Assembly: GCA_900554385.1 (NCBI GenBank) | Contig: USHE01000089.1 | Location: 1-7,423, forward strand | DNA length: 7,423 nucleotides | Reading direction: 5' to 3' | Source of the DNA: an uncultured bacterium | GTDB lineage: Bacteria; Cyanobacteriota; Vampirovibrionia; Gastranaerophilales; Gastranaerophilaceae | Part shown: positions 1-5,987 of the stretch, one piece after another | Numbering within the stretch: the stretch's first letter is position 1 | How the letters are laid out: the number at the start of each line of letters is the position of its first letter | Position numbers and translations under genes: made by a program | Notes under the pieces: model-generated | The model's input: only the letters and a program-made list of their open reading frames with translations | Databases searched by the model: none | Told to the model about the DNA's origin: nothing

Positions 1-348
1 TGTAGTAAGTCCGAAAATGTTTGCGCCGTGTCTTAGTACTGCACCGCCGCCTATGAAACCGATACCTGTTACAACCTGTGCGGCAACACGTGCGGTATCT
101 CTTATCCCTGTAGAATTTTCAACGGAAACATTATCTCCTGTCGCTAATGTTGGAAAACCGTATACCGACAATAACGTAAATACACACGCACCAACGCAGA
201 CAAGTATATTTGTCCTCAAGCCTGCATATTTGTTCGTCATTTCTCTTTCCAAACCTATTGCAAAGCTTAATAATACTGCACACAACAAACGGATTACGAC
301 AGTTATTTCAGTTTGCACAACAGGATTATTCAAAAAATTTTCCATCAT
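1..348 (-). CDS. MgtC/SapB family membrane protein, C-terminus cut off by window edge
   Basis: The 116 codons visible on the minus strand read as the N-terminal membrane domain of the MgtC/SapB family. Landmarks are RLLCAVLLSFAIGLERE (residues 20-36), AGLRTNILVCVGA (42-54), and the hallmark run from D84 through RVAAQVVTGIGFIGGGAVLR (residues 87-106), followed by GLTT at 113-116. Hydrophobic segments lie at about 14-32, 46-65 and 88-105. MgtC proteins sit in the inner membrane. In pathogens they act in low-magnesium or intracellular survival and modulate F-type ATP synthase; in other bacteria the role is mostly unknown. The start ATG overlaps the stop of the upstream permease gene (ATGA), and a second ATG follows immediately, so the first residue could be at 348 or 345. 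A TAAGG about 5-9 nt upstream is a plausible ribosome-binding site. The family call is firm. The physiological role and any link to the peptide transporter are unknown. Confidence 0.88.
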   Translation of the reverse strand, partial: MMENFLNNPVVQTEITVVIRLLCAVLLSFAIGLEREMTNKYAGLRTNILVCVGACVFTLLSVYGFPTLATGDNVSVENSTGIRDTARVAAQVVTGIGFIGGGAVLRHGANIFGLTT

Positions 349-1412
349 CTTACCTTACTTTTTGGGTCTAAAACATCTCTTATTGTATCACCAATAAGGT
401 TAAACGCCAACACCGCAATAAAAATTAAAAATCCCGGTGTCAAAAGCCAGGGTCTGTAGATAATGTTTGTGTATTCCTGAGCTTCTTTTAGCATATTGCC
501 CCAGCTTGCGTCAGGCTGTTGAATTCCAAGCCCCAGAAAGCTTAATCCTGATTCTGATAGGATGTATGATGGAACGGATAATGTCATTGCTACAATTACA
601 AAGCTTGCAGTCTGCGGAAGAATATGTTTTATGATTATACGAAGTCTTGACGCCCCGATTGACTTTGCTGCCTGCACAAATTCCTGATTTTTAACAGAAA
701 GAACCATACCTCTGACAACTCTTGCAAAACCTGCCCAGCCTATGAGTGCAAGAATTATGACGATTAATATAAACCGCTGAATGCTTGTCATTCCAGATGG
801 CAATATTGATGCTAATATTATCAACAGGTAAAAGCTTGGAATTGACATAACCGCTTCTGCAAATCGCATCATAAGAGTGTCTGTAATTCCGCCAAAGTAT
901 CCTGCGATACCGCCGTACAAAAGTCCTATAGGGAAAAGTACAAACAGTGCCAGAAATCCGATTGTCATTGAAATTCTTCCGCCAAACAGCAATCTGGAGA
1001 ATACATCACGCCCGTTTATATCAGTACCGAGAAGAAATAATCTTCCGTCCCTGTCTGTGGTTATAAGGTGTCGTTTCATAGGAATTAGCCCTAAAAATTT
1101 GTACGGCTGACTTTGTGAAAAGAATTTTATGTAGTGTTTTTGATTTCTGTCTAAATCGTAAGTTATACGCAAATTTTCGCTGTCAAAATTTCTTATATAA
1201 TTATATGTGTATGGTTTTGAAAGTTTGCCGTGTTCATTAATTACAAAAATCTTAGACGGCGGAACATAGGCCATAGTTCTGTCCGAAAAATCTTTTGTAT
1301 ACGGTGCAATAAAATCCGCAAAAAATAATGCAAGATAGATTACCGCCAAAACAATAAGGGCGATTTTTGCAAATTTATCTTTCATTAATTGTTTAAAAAC
1401 TTCTCTAATCAT
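345..1412 (-). CDS. Peptide ABC transporter permease, OppC/DppC type, with long loop
   Basis: Inner-membrane permease subunit of a peptide/nickel-type (PepT) ABC importer, 355 aa. Diagnostic motifs: LGTDINGRDVFSR (128-140), the EAA coupling loop (about 248-266, QAAKSIGA...KHILP) that contacts the ATPase, LGLGIQQPDASWG (293-305) and a C-terminal NLIGDTIRDVLDP (338-350). Hydrophobic segments lie near 16-34, 147-170, 192-205, 213-232, 268-287 and 325-343. The protein is about 50-60 residues longer than a typical OppC. The extra material is a hydrophilic stretch at about 38-125, between the first membrane segment and the LGTD motif, probably on the outer face of the membrane. I recall similar loops in permeases paired with unusually long binding proteins. 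The start overlaps the stop of the OppB-type gene by ATGA, with AGGGTGAAGG just upstream. The substrate is not determinable; peptides are most likely by family. Confidence 0.93.
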   Translation of the reverse strand: MIREVFKQLMKDKFAKIALIVLAVIYLALFFADFIAPYTKDFSDRTMAYVPPSKIFVINEHGKLSKPYTYNYIRNFDSENLRITYDLDRNQKHYIKFFSQSQPYKFLGLIPMKRHLITTDRDGRLFLLGTDINGRDVFSRLLFGGRISMTIGFLALFVLFPIGLLYGGIAGYFGGITDTLMMRFAEAVMSIPSFYLLIILASILPSGMTSIQRFILIVIILALIGWAGFARVVRGMVLSVKNQEFVQAAKSIGASRLRIIIKHILPQTASFVIVAMTLSVPSYILSESGLSFLGLGIQQPDASWGNMLKEAQEYTNIIYRPWLLTPGFLIFIAVLAFNLIGDTIRDVLDPKSKVR

Positions 1413-2380
1413 GCCTTCACCCTAATCCTCGGGTCTGTGATAATGAGAAGAATATCGGCAATTAAATTACCGAGGATAAGCATAATCGCACCCATCATTA
1501 ACGACGCCATTACAAGATTTATGTCTGATTTTAATACCGCTTCAAGAATTAACCTGCCAAGTCCAGGATATTGAAAGACGTATTCTGTCAGTGCCGCTCC
1601 GCTTAACAGTCCCGCAAACTCAAACCCCAGAAGTGTAATCATAGGATTAATTGCATTTCTCAAAGCGTGTTTATATATTACATCAAATTCGCTTAATCCT
1701 TTTGCCCGTGCAAATTTTACATAATCACTGTCCAAAACGTCAAGCAGATTAGCCCGCATTTGTCTTTGTAATCCGGCAAGAGAAAGTGTAAAAAGAACTG
1801 TTACAGGCAGTATTAAGTGGTGTGTTATGTCCCACACCTGCTGAGCAAATGAAAGTTCGAGAAAATTAGAACTGGTTAATCCGCCTATCGGAAAACAACC
1901 TGTCTTAACCGCAAAAATTAACAATAAAACTGCAAAGAAAAATGATGGAATTGCCATTCCGATACTGGTGAGAACTGTAAGTATTCTGTCGGTTTTAGAC
2001 CTCCATTTGAGAGCTGCAAGTACACCGAGCGGAATACCTGCAATCCACGTCAAAGCGATTACAATTGTAGTTAAAAGCAGAGTGTTCGGGATTCTTTCCT
2101 TGAGTTTTGCCGCAACGCTTTCTCCGTTTGATGTTATCCCTAAATCTCCTTTTATAAAAGATTTAGCCCATTTGCCGTATTGAACTATTATAGGTTTATC
2201 AAGTCCAAGTCGCTCTGTTTCTTTCTGCAAGGTTTCCTGTGAAACTGACGGGTTAAGTCTTAGTTCGGCAAGCGGGTCTACCGGGCTTAGTCTTATTATA
2301 AAAAAGCTCAATAAGGATACTATTATTAAAAGCGGTATTGATTGTAGTATTCGTTTTAGTATGTAGATGAATATTTGCAT
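1409..2380 (-). CDS. Peptide ABC transporter permease, OppB/DppB type
   Basis: First permease subunit of the PepT-type ABC importer, 323 aa, close to the normal family length. It begins with the typical cytoplasmic start and first membrane helix (IYILKRILQSIPLLIIVS, about 5-22). It has a periplasmic region with RLGLDKPIIVQYGKWAK (57-73) and GDLG (78-81), the EAA loop DYVKFARAKGL...YKHALRNA (219-243), the conserved EYVFQYPGLGRL (266-277) and a C-terminal DPRIR (316-320). Hydrophobic segments lie at about 12-30, 100-123, 136-158, 188-204, 246-264 and 288-314. It should pair with the OppC-type protein encoded next to form the translocation pore. The start ATG overlaps the binding-protein stop by one base (TAATG). 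Its ribosome-binding site appears to come from the inserted G+C-rich repeat, which is unusual. The family assignment is secure; substrate specificity is not. Confidence 0.94.
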   Translation of the reverse strand: MQIFIYILKRILQSIPLLIIVSLLSFFIIRLSPVDPLAELRLNPSVSQETLQKETERLGLDKPIIVQYGKWAKSFIKGDLGITSNGESVAAKLKERIPNTLLLTTIVIALTWIAGIPLGVLAALKWRSKTDRILTVLTSIGMAIPSFFFAVLLLIFAVKTGCFPIGGLTSSNFLELSFAQQVWDITHHLILPVTVLFTLSLAGLQRQMRANLLDVLDSDYVKFARAKGLSEFDVIYKHALRNAINPMITLLGFEFAGLLSGAALTEYVFQYPGLGRLILEAVLKSDINLVMASLMMGAIMLILGNLIADILLIITDPRIRVKA

Positions 2381-4260
2381 TAAGACCCCTCACCTGCCCT
2401 TCGGGTATCCTCTCCCGCAAGGGGCGATGAATTTATATAAATTTCCTCTATATTATGAGTAATTCCGCCAAGCGGTGTCGGATATACGTTTTTAAATTTC
2501 GTTCGTATTGCCGAAATCCTTAACGGTGAATAGATGTAAATAAACGGTTTTTCTTCGTATGCAATCGCCTGATATTCGTCATAGAATTTTTTACGAGCCT
2601 CAAAATCCGTTGCTAAAGCCCCTTGAGTATAGAGGTAATCTATTCGTTTTTCCCACGGGTAGCGGTCATCTTTTGTATAGCCTGCCGGTCTTTGGTTGAA
2701 CATGTGGAGTGTTCCGTTTGACATCCAAACGTTTTTACCGCCGTTTGGTTCAAGCGGTGAACCTGTTAAGCCCATTATAACCATATCCCAATCAAGCGTG
2801 TTTACAAGTTTATTAACAAGTGAATTAAATTCAATCGGTTTGAAATTAACTTTCATACCCAAATCTTCCAAATCCTGTTTTACCATAACTCCGATGGCTT
2901 CGCGTTCTGTGTTTCCTGCGTTTGTATAAAGACTAAATTCAACGTGATTTCCGTATTTGTCCAGAAGATGCCCTTTTTTATCCCAGCGATAACCTGATTT
3001 TCTTAAAAGTTCTTTTGATTTTTCTATATCACGGTCGTAAGGTTTTAGCGTTTTATTTAAAAAGATAGAGTTCAGGCTTTCTGCTGTATAAAGCGGTGCG
3101 CCAAGTCCGTTGGCGATATTTAGTACCATATTTTTTCTATCTATTGCATAATCGACAGCTTGTCTGAAATTTTTATCCTGAAACCAGAGTTGTTTTTTAG
3201 GTTCTACGTGGAATTCTCCGTCTTTGTTACGGCGATTATTCAGGTTAAATGTCCCATACATAGTTCCTGTATCAGGTCCAAGGTTGTATATTTTGAAATT
3301 TGAATGTTTTTCAAGCTCTTTAAATCTTGCAACATTCGCCCCCTGAAGTCCTATGACATCCAGCTCTCCGCCTTCAAATTTCAAAACTTCATTATTGATA
3401 TCTCCGACAATCAGATAGACAAGTTTATTCAGATACGGGAGTTTTTGGTCATCTTTGTTTATGATGTAATAATTCGGATTACGTTCAAATACAACACGTT
3501 GTGCCGGTACGTACTCTTTAAGTCTGAATGCCCCTGAGGTGACAAAAGTTTTCGGGTCTGCGTTCGTAGATAGGAAGGTGTCAAAATACTCTTTACCTTT
3601 TTTTACTGCAGGTTCAAAAACGTGTTTTGGCGCAATTGGGGAAGATAGCATTCTTATAAAAGGTGCAAAAGATTTCGGCGTTTTGAATTCTACCGTGTAG
3701 TCATCTATTTTTTTGACCGTAGGAAGTTTGCCGTCTATTACAATTGAATCTCTGATTGACGTGTTTCCGTAGCCGTCAAGAATTATGTTTTGCCAGGTAA
3801 ATACCACATCATCTGCAGTGATAGGTTTTCCGTCAGACCATTTTATCCCTTTTCGTAAATGTATTAAATACGTATCGCCGTCGACTGAAAAATCTTTAGC
3901 CAGACGCGGAATAGGTTCTCCGGTCACTGCGTTGGTTGATAACAGTCCGTCGTACATAATTTCTGATAATAGTGATGATATATTATCTTTTGTATTAAAA
4001 GGGTTAAACGTTTTCGGACCTTCCCCTATTGTGGAAGCAACAAGTGTTCCGCCGAATTTCCCGATTGGAGCTTGTGATTGCAGGTAATCAGTGCCGTTTA
4101 TCGTGACGTTTTTTTGTTCGTTCTGATAATTCAAGTCTTCTTGAATAGCTTTTGAAACGGACGAGGTTGGTGTAGTATACGGTTTGTCCGCATAAAAACA
4201 CGATTTTGCAAAAATTGCCGTTAAAATTATTACCAGTACAACATAACCCGCTCTTTTCAT
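2380..4260 (-). CDS. Peptide ABC transporter substrate-binding protein (SBP family 5), C-terminus altered by a repeat
   Basis: Extracytoplasmic solute-binding protein, 626 aa, of the family that includes OppA, DppA and YejA. It captures the substrate, probably a peptide, and delivers it to the two permeases encoded downstream. A hydrophobic N-terminal segment (about 5-18) ends at Cys21 in FAKSC, so it may be a lipoprotein, though the -1/-3 residues are not a classic lipobox. Family features: GGTLVAS (70-76), GPKTFNPFNT (81-90), LAKDFSVDGDTYLIHLRKGIKWSDGKPITADDVVFTWQ across 120-157, YVPAQRVVFERNPNYY (250-265), and FRQAVDYAIDRKNMV (365-379). The body seems to end naturally at THNIEEIYI (601-609). 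Residues 612-626 (SPLAGEDTRRAGEGS) are encoded by a G+C-rich repeat and look foreign. There is no strong Shine-Dalgarno before the start, which directly precedes the signal-like segment and is therefore preferred. Confidence 0.93.
   Translation of the reverse strand: MKRAGYVVLVIILTAIFAKSCFYADKPYTTPTSSVSKAIQEDLNYQNEQKNVTINGTDYLQSQAPIGKFGGTLVASTIGEGPKTFNPFNTKDNISSLLSEIMYDGLLSTNAVTGEPIPRLAKDFSVDGDTYLIHLRKGIKWSDGKPITADDVVFTWQNIILDGYGNTSIRDSIVIDGKLPTVKKIDDYTVEFKTPKSFAPFIRMLSSPIAPKHVFEPAVKKGKEYFDTFLSTNADPKTFVTSGAFRLKEYVPAQRVVFERNPNYYIINKDDQKLPYLNKLVYLIVGDINNEVLKFEGGELDVIGLQGANVARFKELEKHSNFKIYNLGPDTGTMYGTFNLNNRRNKDGEFHVEPKKQLWFQDKNFRQAVDYAIDRKNMVLNIANGLGAPLYTAESLNSIFLNKTLKPYDRDIEKSKELLRKSGYRWDKKGHLLDKYGNHVEFSLYTNAGNTEREAIGVMVKQDLEDLGMKVNFKPIEFNSLVNKLVNTLDWDMVIMGLTGSPLEPNGGKNVWMSNGTLHMFNQRPAGYTKDDRYPWEKRIDYLYTQGALATDFEARKKFYDEYQAIAYEEKPFIYIYSPLRISAIRTKFKNVYPTPLGGITHNIEEIYINSSPLAGEDTRRAGEGS
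2386..2395 (-). promoter_or_regulatory. Ribosome-binding site of the OppB-type gene, supplied by the repeat
   Basis: On the minus strand this reads AGGTGAGGGG, ending 5 nt before the ATG at 2380. AGGTGA matches the 16S-complementary consensus with 9-nt spacing, and GAGGGG is an alternative with 5-nt spacing. No other purine-rich motif is present near the start. The bases lie entirely inside the G+C-rich repeat, so the repeat seems to have taken over translation initiation of the permease. Confidence 0.6.
2386..2427. repeat. G+C-rich dispersed-type repeat inserted at the SBP/permease junction
   Basis: This 42-bp stretch is about 69% G+C (29 of 42) inside A+T-rich genes. It contains small palindromes: CCCGCAAGGG (2414-2423), able to form a stem with a GCAA loop, and TGCCCTTCGGGTA (2395-2407). 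It starts with CCCCTCACC. In the minus-strand frame it encodes SPLAGEDTRRAGEG, a peptide type I remember from translations of short palindromic intergenic repeats in many unrelated bacteria. The right end degrades (GGGGCGATGA), so the element may be incomplete. It replaces the end of the binding-protein gene, keeps the frame open, and leaves a TAATG stop/start junction. Whether other copies exist in this genome cannot be seen here. Confidence 0.7.
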
Positions 4261-4290
4261 AACTTTAGTTTACCATAAAAAATCTCGTTG

Positions 4291-4320
4291 TTTATAGGCA
4301 GGGTGGATAAATCTTTGTAA
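4291..4320 (-). promoter_or_regulatory. Possible promoter of the peptide-transporter operon
   Basis: On the minus strand a TATAAA -10 candidate (4296-4291) lies about 30 nt before the binding-protein ATG. A poor -35 match, TTACAA (4320-4315), sits 18 bp further upstream. This would give a 5' leader of roughly 24 nt. The -35 matches only 3 of 6 consensus bases, so this is tentative. A promoter somewhere in this region is expected because the two operons diverge from it. Confidence 0.35.
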
Positions 4321-4337
4321 CTTTTGTTAAAAATCTA

Positions 4338-4366
4338 TCGACAAACAGGCATGTTTATTATAAGAT
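4338..4366 (+). promoter_or_regulatory. Probable sigma-70-type promoter of the rplI operon
   Basis: TCGACA (4338-4343, 5 of 6 to TTGACA) is followed after 17 bp by TAAGAT (4361-4366, 4 of 6 to TATAAT). An overlapping -10 choice is TATAAG at 4359-4364 (5 of 6) with a 15-bp spacer. Transcription would start near 4373, giving a leader of about 35-40 nt before the rplI ATG. The position between divergent operons and the strong ribosome-binding site downstream support it. It is inferred from sequence only. Confidence 0.5.
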
Positions 4367-4370
4367 TGTG

Positions 4371-4380
4371 CTACATGTAG
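4371..4380. repeat. Perfect 10-bp palindrome at the predicted rplI transcript start
   Basis: CTACATGTAG is a perfect inverted repeat placed just after the predicted -10 element. It could be half of an operator or simply chance; a 10-bp palindrome is short. No second copy was noticed in the intergenic region. Confidence 0.3.
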
Positions 4381-4394
4381 AAATATAAATAGAA

Positions 4395-4400
4395 AAGGAG
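4395..4400 (+). promoter_or_regulatory. Strong ribosome-binding site of rplI
   Basis: AAGGAG ends 9 nt before the ATG at 4410, within an A-rich, probably unstructured leader. It fixes the rplI start and fits a highly expressed ribosomal gene. Confidence 0.8.
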
Positions 4401-4409
4401 AATTTTAAC

Positions 4410-4904
4410 ATGCAGGTTATATTAAAAAAAGACGTCCAAAACCTTGGTGAAGCAGGTGATTTGGTTAACGTAAAAGACGGTTATGCAAGAAACTTCCTTC
4501 TTCCTCAGAATGTGGCAGAAGTTGCTACTGAAGGTGCGCTTCAAAACCGTGAACAAAATTTGGCAAGAATTAAAGCTAAACAAGAAAAACTTCACAAAGA
4601 AGCTCTTGAAGTTGCTGAAAAAATTGAAAAATTCGGCGAATTGAAACTATCTGCAAAAGCTGGTGAATCAGGCAAATTGTTCGGTACTATTACCACTAAA
4701 AAATTGGCTGAAGAATTACAGGCTCAAGCTGGTATCGAAGTTGACAGAAAGAACGTTTCTCTTAACGCTCCTATCAACAAAATTGGTGAATACACTATGC
4801 TTATCAAATTGACTTCTAAAGTTAAAACTGAATTGAAAGTTTCTGTTTCAGCATCAGAAGTTGTTAAAGAAGCTATTGAAGAAGAAGTTTCTGAAGAAGC
4901 ATAG
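4410..4904 (+). CDS. rplI: 50S ribosomal protein L9
   Basis: L9 binds 23S rRNA at the base of the L1 stalk through its N-terminal domain and reaches out with a second globular domain. It affects frame maintenance and is often non-essential. The N-terminal signature is intact: GDLVNVKDGYARNFLLPQN (16-34) within MQVILKKDVQNLG. A charged connecting helix spans about 42-78 (rich in Q, K, E). The C-terminal domain has GKLFGTITTKKLAEEL (88-103), GIEVDRKNV (108-116) and INKIGEYTM (122-130). At 164 aa it is about 15 residues longer than most L9 proteins because of an acidic tail (154-164, EAIEEEVSEEA). The gene is not beside rpsF, ssb, rpsR or dnaB on its visible sides; it leads an operon of one-carbon genes from its own promoter. 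Confidence 0.98.
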   Translation: MQVILKKDVQNLGEAGDLVNVKDGYARNFLLPQNVAEVATEGALQNREQNLARIKAKQEKLHKEALEVAEKIEKFGELKLSAKAGESGKLFGTITTKKLAEELQAQAGIEVDRKNVSLNAPINKIGEYTMLIKLTSKVKTELKVSVSASEVVKEAIEEEVSEEA

Positions 4905-4918
4905 GTGTTGTATTGCGG

Positions 4919-5986
4919 ATGAGAGATTTGAGCAAATTAAAACTTAATTGTCTTGCAATCGGTTCTCTACCGCACAACAATATTAATAAAGCTATGGCTC
5001 TTGTGGAAGATTGCTTTTTGAATGTTCCGTTCTGGCCTCAGCTTACTAAAATTAACAAAAATGAAGACATGATTATCCAGTTTCTGGAGAAAATGCCTTC
5101 ATTTTTTATTGGAAAAGATTATCTCGATACGGAATACGATGCGTTTTTTGATGACTTGGAACAGTTTTTTATGGATTACGAAGAAGTTGTGTCTGATGTA
5201 AACTCTGATGTTCTTGATAAGTATGCAGTGTCTGAGGAATTTTCTTCATCATTTCCGGAATTTATAAAGCTTGTTAAGAAAAATAGGCCTGATTTTGCAA
5301 AGGGTCAAATTGTAGGGCCGTTTACCCTTTCAACAACTCTTGTGGATAAAGAGGGCAAATGTGCATTTTACGATGAAACTCTACGTGAAATAATTGTGAA
5401 AACCCTTACCTTAAAGGCTTTGTGGCAGATTAAACAGATAAGGTGTGCAAATCCTGATACAATTCCGATTATTTTTATTGATGAACCTTCTATTTCGCAG
5501 TTGGGAACTTCTGCATTTGTCACAATTTCTGATGATGATGTCAGAGAGATGTTTCGTGAAGTTTCTGATGCAATTAAGTCCGCAGGTGCTTTGAGTGCTA
5601 TTCATTGCTGTGGAAAGTGTGATTGGGCAGTACCTATTTCAGCCGGCGTTAATATTATTAATTTGGATGCTTATTCTTTTGCTCAAAATCTGAGCTTATT
5701 TAAAAATGAGGTTGCGTGTTTCCTTAAAAATGGCGGAAAAATTGCGTGGGGAGTTGTTCCTACTCTTGATAAAGAGGCTTTGGAGAATGCTGACTTAGAA
5801 GTCCTTGCTCAAAAATTTGATGAGGCTGTAAGATATTTGACCGATAAAGGGATTGATAAAGATTTGATTATTGATAATTCAATGATTTCTCCTTCTTGCG
5901 GGGCTGGGTCATTGAGTGAAGATTTGGCTGAAAAGGCTATGAAATTAACAAAAGATTTGTCTGATATATTGAAAAAGAGGTATTAA
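4919..5986 (+). CDS. UroD/MetE-fold putative methyltransferase (single-domain cobalamin-independent methionine synthase-like)
   Basis: Cytoplasmic 355-aa protein resembling the C-terminal catalytic barrel of MetE and the UroD-like corrinoid methyltransferases. AIGSLPH (13-19) matches the GS-P motif at the start of the MetE catalytic domain. NVPFWPQL (35-42), KGQIVGPFTL (128-137) and FIDEPSISQLG (187-196, a MetE-like DEP) follow. Likely metal ligands are His229 and Cys231 in IHCCGKCDW, plus Cys327 in SPSCGAGSL. The MetE glutamate ligand has no obvious equivalent; Asp250 in NLDAYSF is a candidate replacement. Family members hold a zinc that activates a thiol methyl acceptor. Full MetE is about 750 aa, so the N-terminal folate half is missing and the methyl donor may be a corrinoid protein or other carrier. 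The start is uncertain: AGGTG at 4903-4907 lies 11 nt before ATG 4919 but only 5 nt before an in-frame TTG at 4913, which would add two residues. The exact reaction is unknown. Confidence 0.82.
   Translation: MRDLSKLKLNCLAIGSLPHNNINKAMALVEDCFLNVPFWPQLTKINKNEDMIIQFLEKMPSFFIGKDYLDTEYDAFFDDLEQFFMDYEEVVSDVNSDVLDKYAVSEEFSSSFPEFIKLVKKNRPDFAKGQIVGPFTLSTTLVDKEGKCAFYDETLREIIVKTLTLKALWQIKQIRCANPDTIPIIFIDEPSISQLGTSAFVTISDDDVREMFREVSDAIKSAGALSAIHCCGKCDWAVPISAGVNIINLDAYSFAQNLSLFKNEVACFLKNGGKIAWGVVPTLDKEALENADLEVLAQKFDEAVRYLTDKGIDKDLIIDNSMISPSCGAGSLSEDLAEKAMKLTKDLSDILKKRY
5976..5980 (+). promoter_or_regulatory. Ribosome-binding site selecting a TTG start
   Basis: AGAGG, inside the last codons of the preceding gene, ends 7 nt before TTG at 5988. 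There is no in-frame ATG until about residue 76, after the P-loop, so this site decides the TTG start of the CooC-like gene. Confidence 0.7.
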
Positions 5987-5987
5987 T

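Noticed and set aside
17..397. Plus-strand open frame of 126 codons at the left edge
   Set aside because: It lies antisense to the MgtC-family gene and the end of the permease gene, whose minus-strand translations carry clear family motifs. The plus-strand product resembles nothing I recognise and has no good ribosome-binding site.
2386..2427. The G+C-rich palindromic stretch as a transcription terminator
   Set aside because: The stems are short, no T-run follows on the minus strand, and the next gene starts within a few bases in an overlapping reading arrangement, so termination here would be unlikely.
877..4087. Several plus-strand open frames of 60-100 codons inside the transporter genes
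   Set aside because: They are antisense shadows of the permease and binding-protein genes, with no family motifs and no separate ribosome-binding signals.
4265..4276. Minus-strand three-codon open frame (ATG GTA AAC TAA) just upstream of the binding-protein start
   Set aside because: It is too short to support as a leader peptide and lacks a convincing ribosome-binding site; it probably arises by chance.
4303..4311. TTATCCACC on the minus strand, one base away from a DnaA box
   Set aside because: It is a single imperfect site with no cluster, no A+T-rich unwinding repeat and no dnaA or dnaN nearby, so there is no case for an origin.
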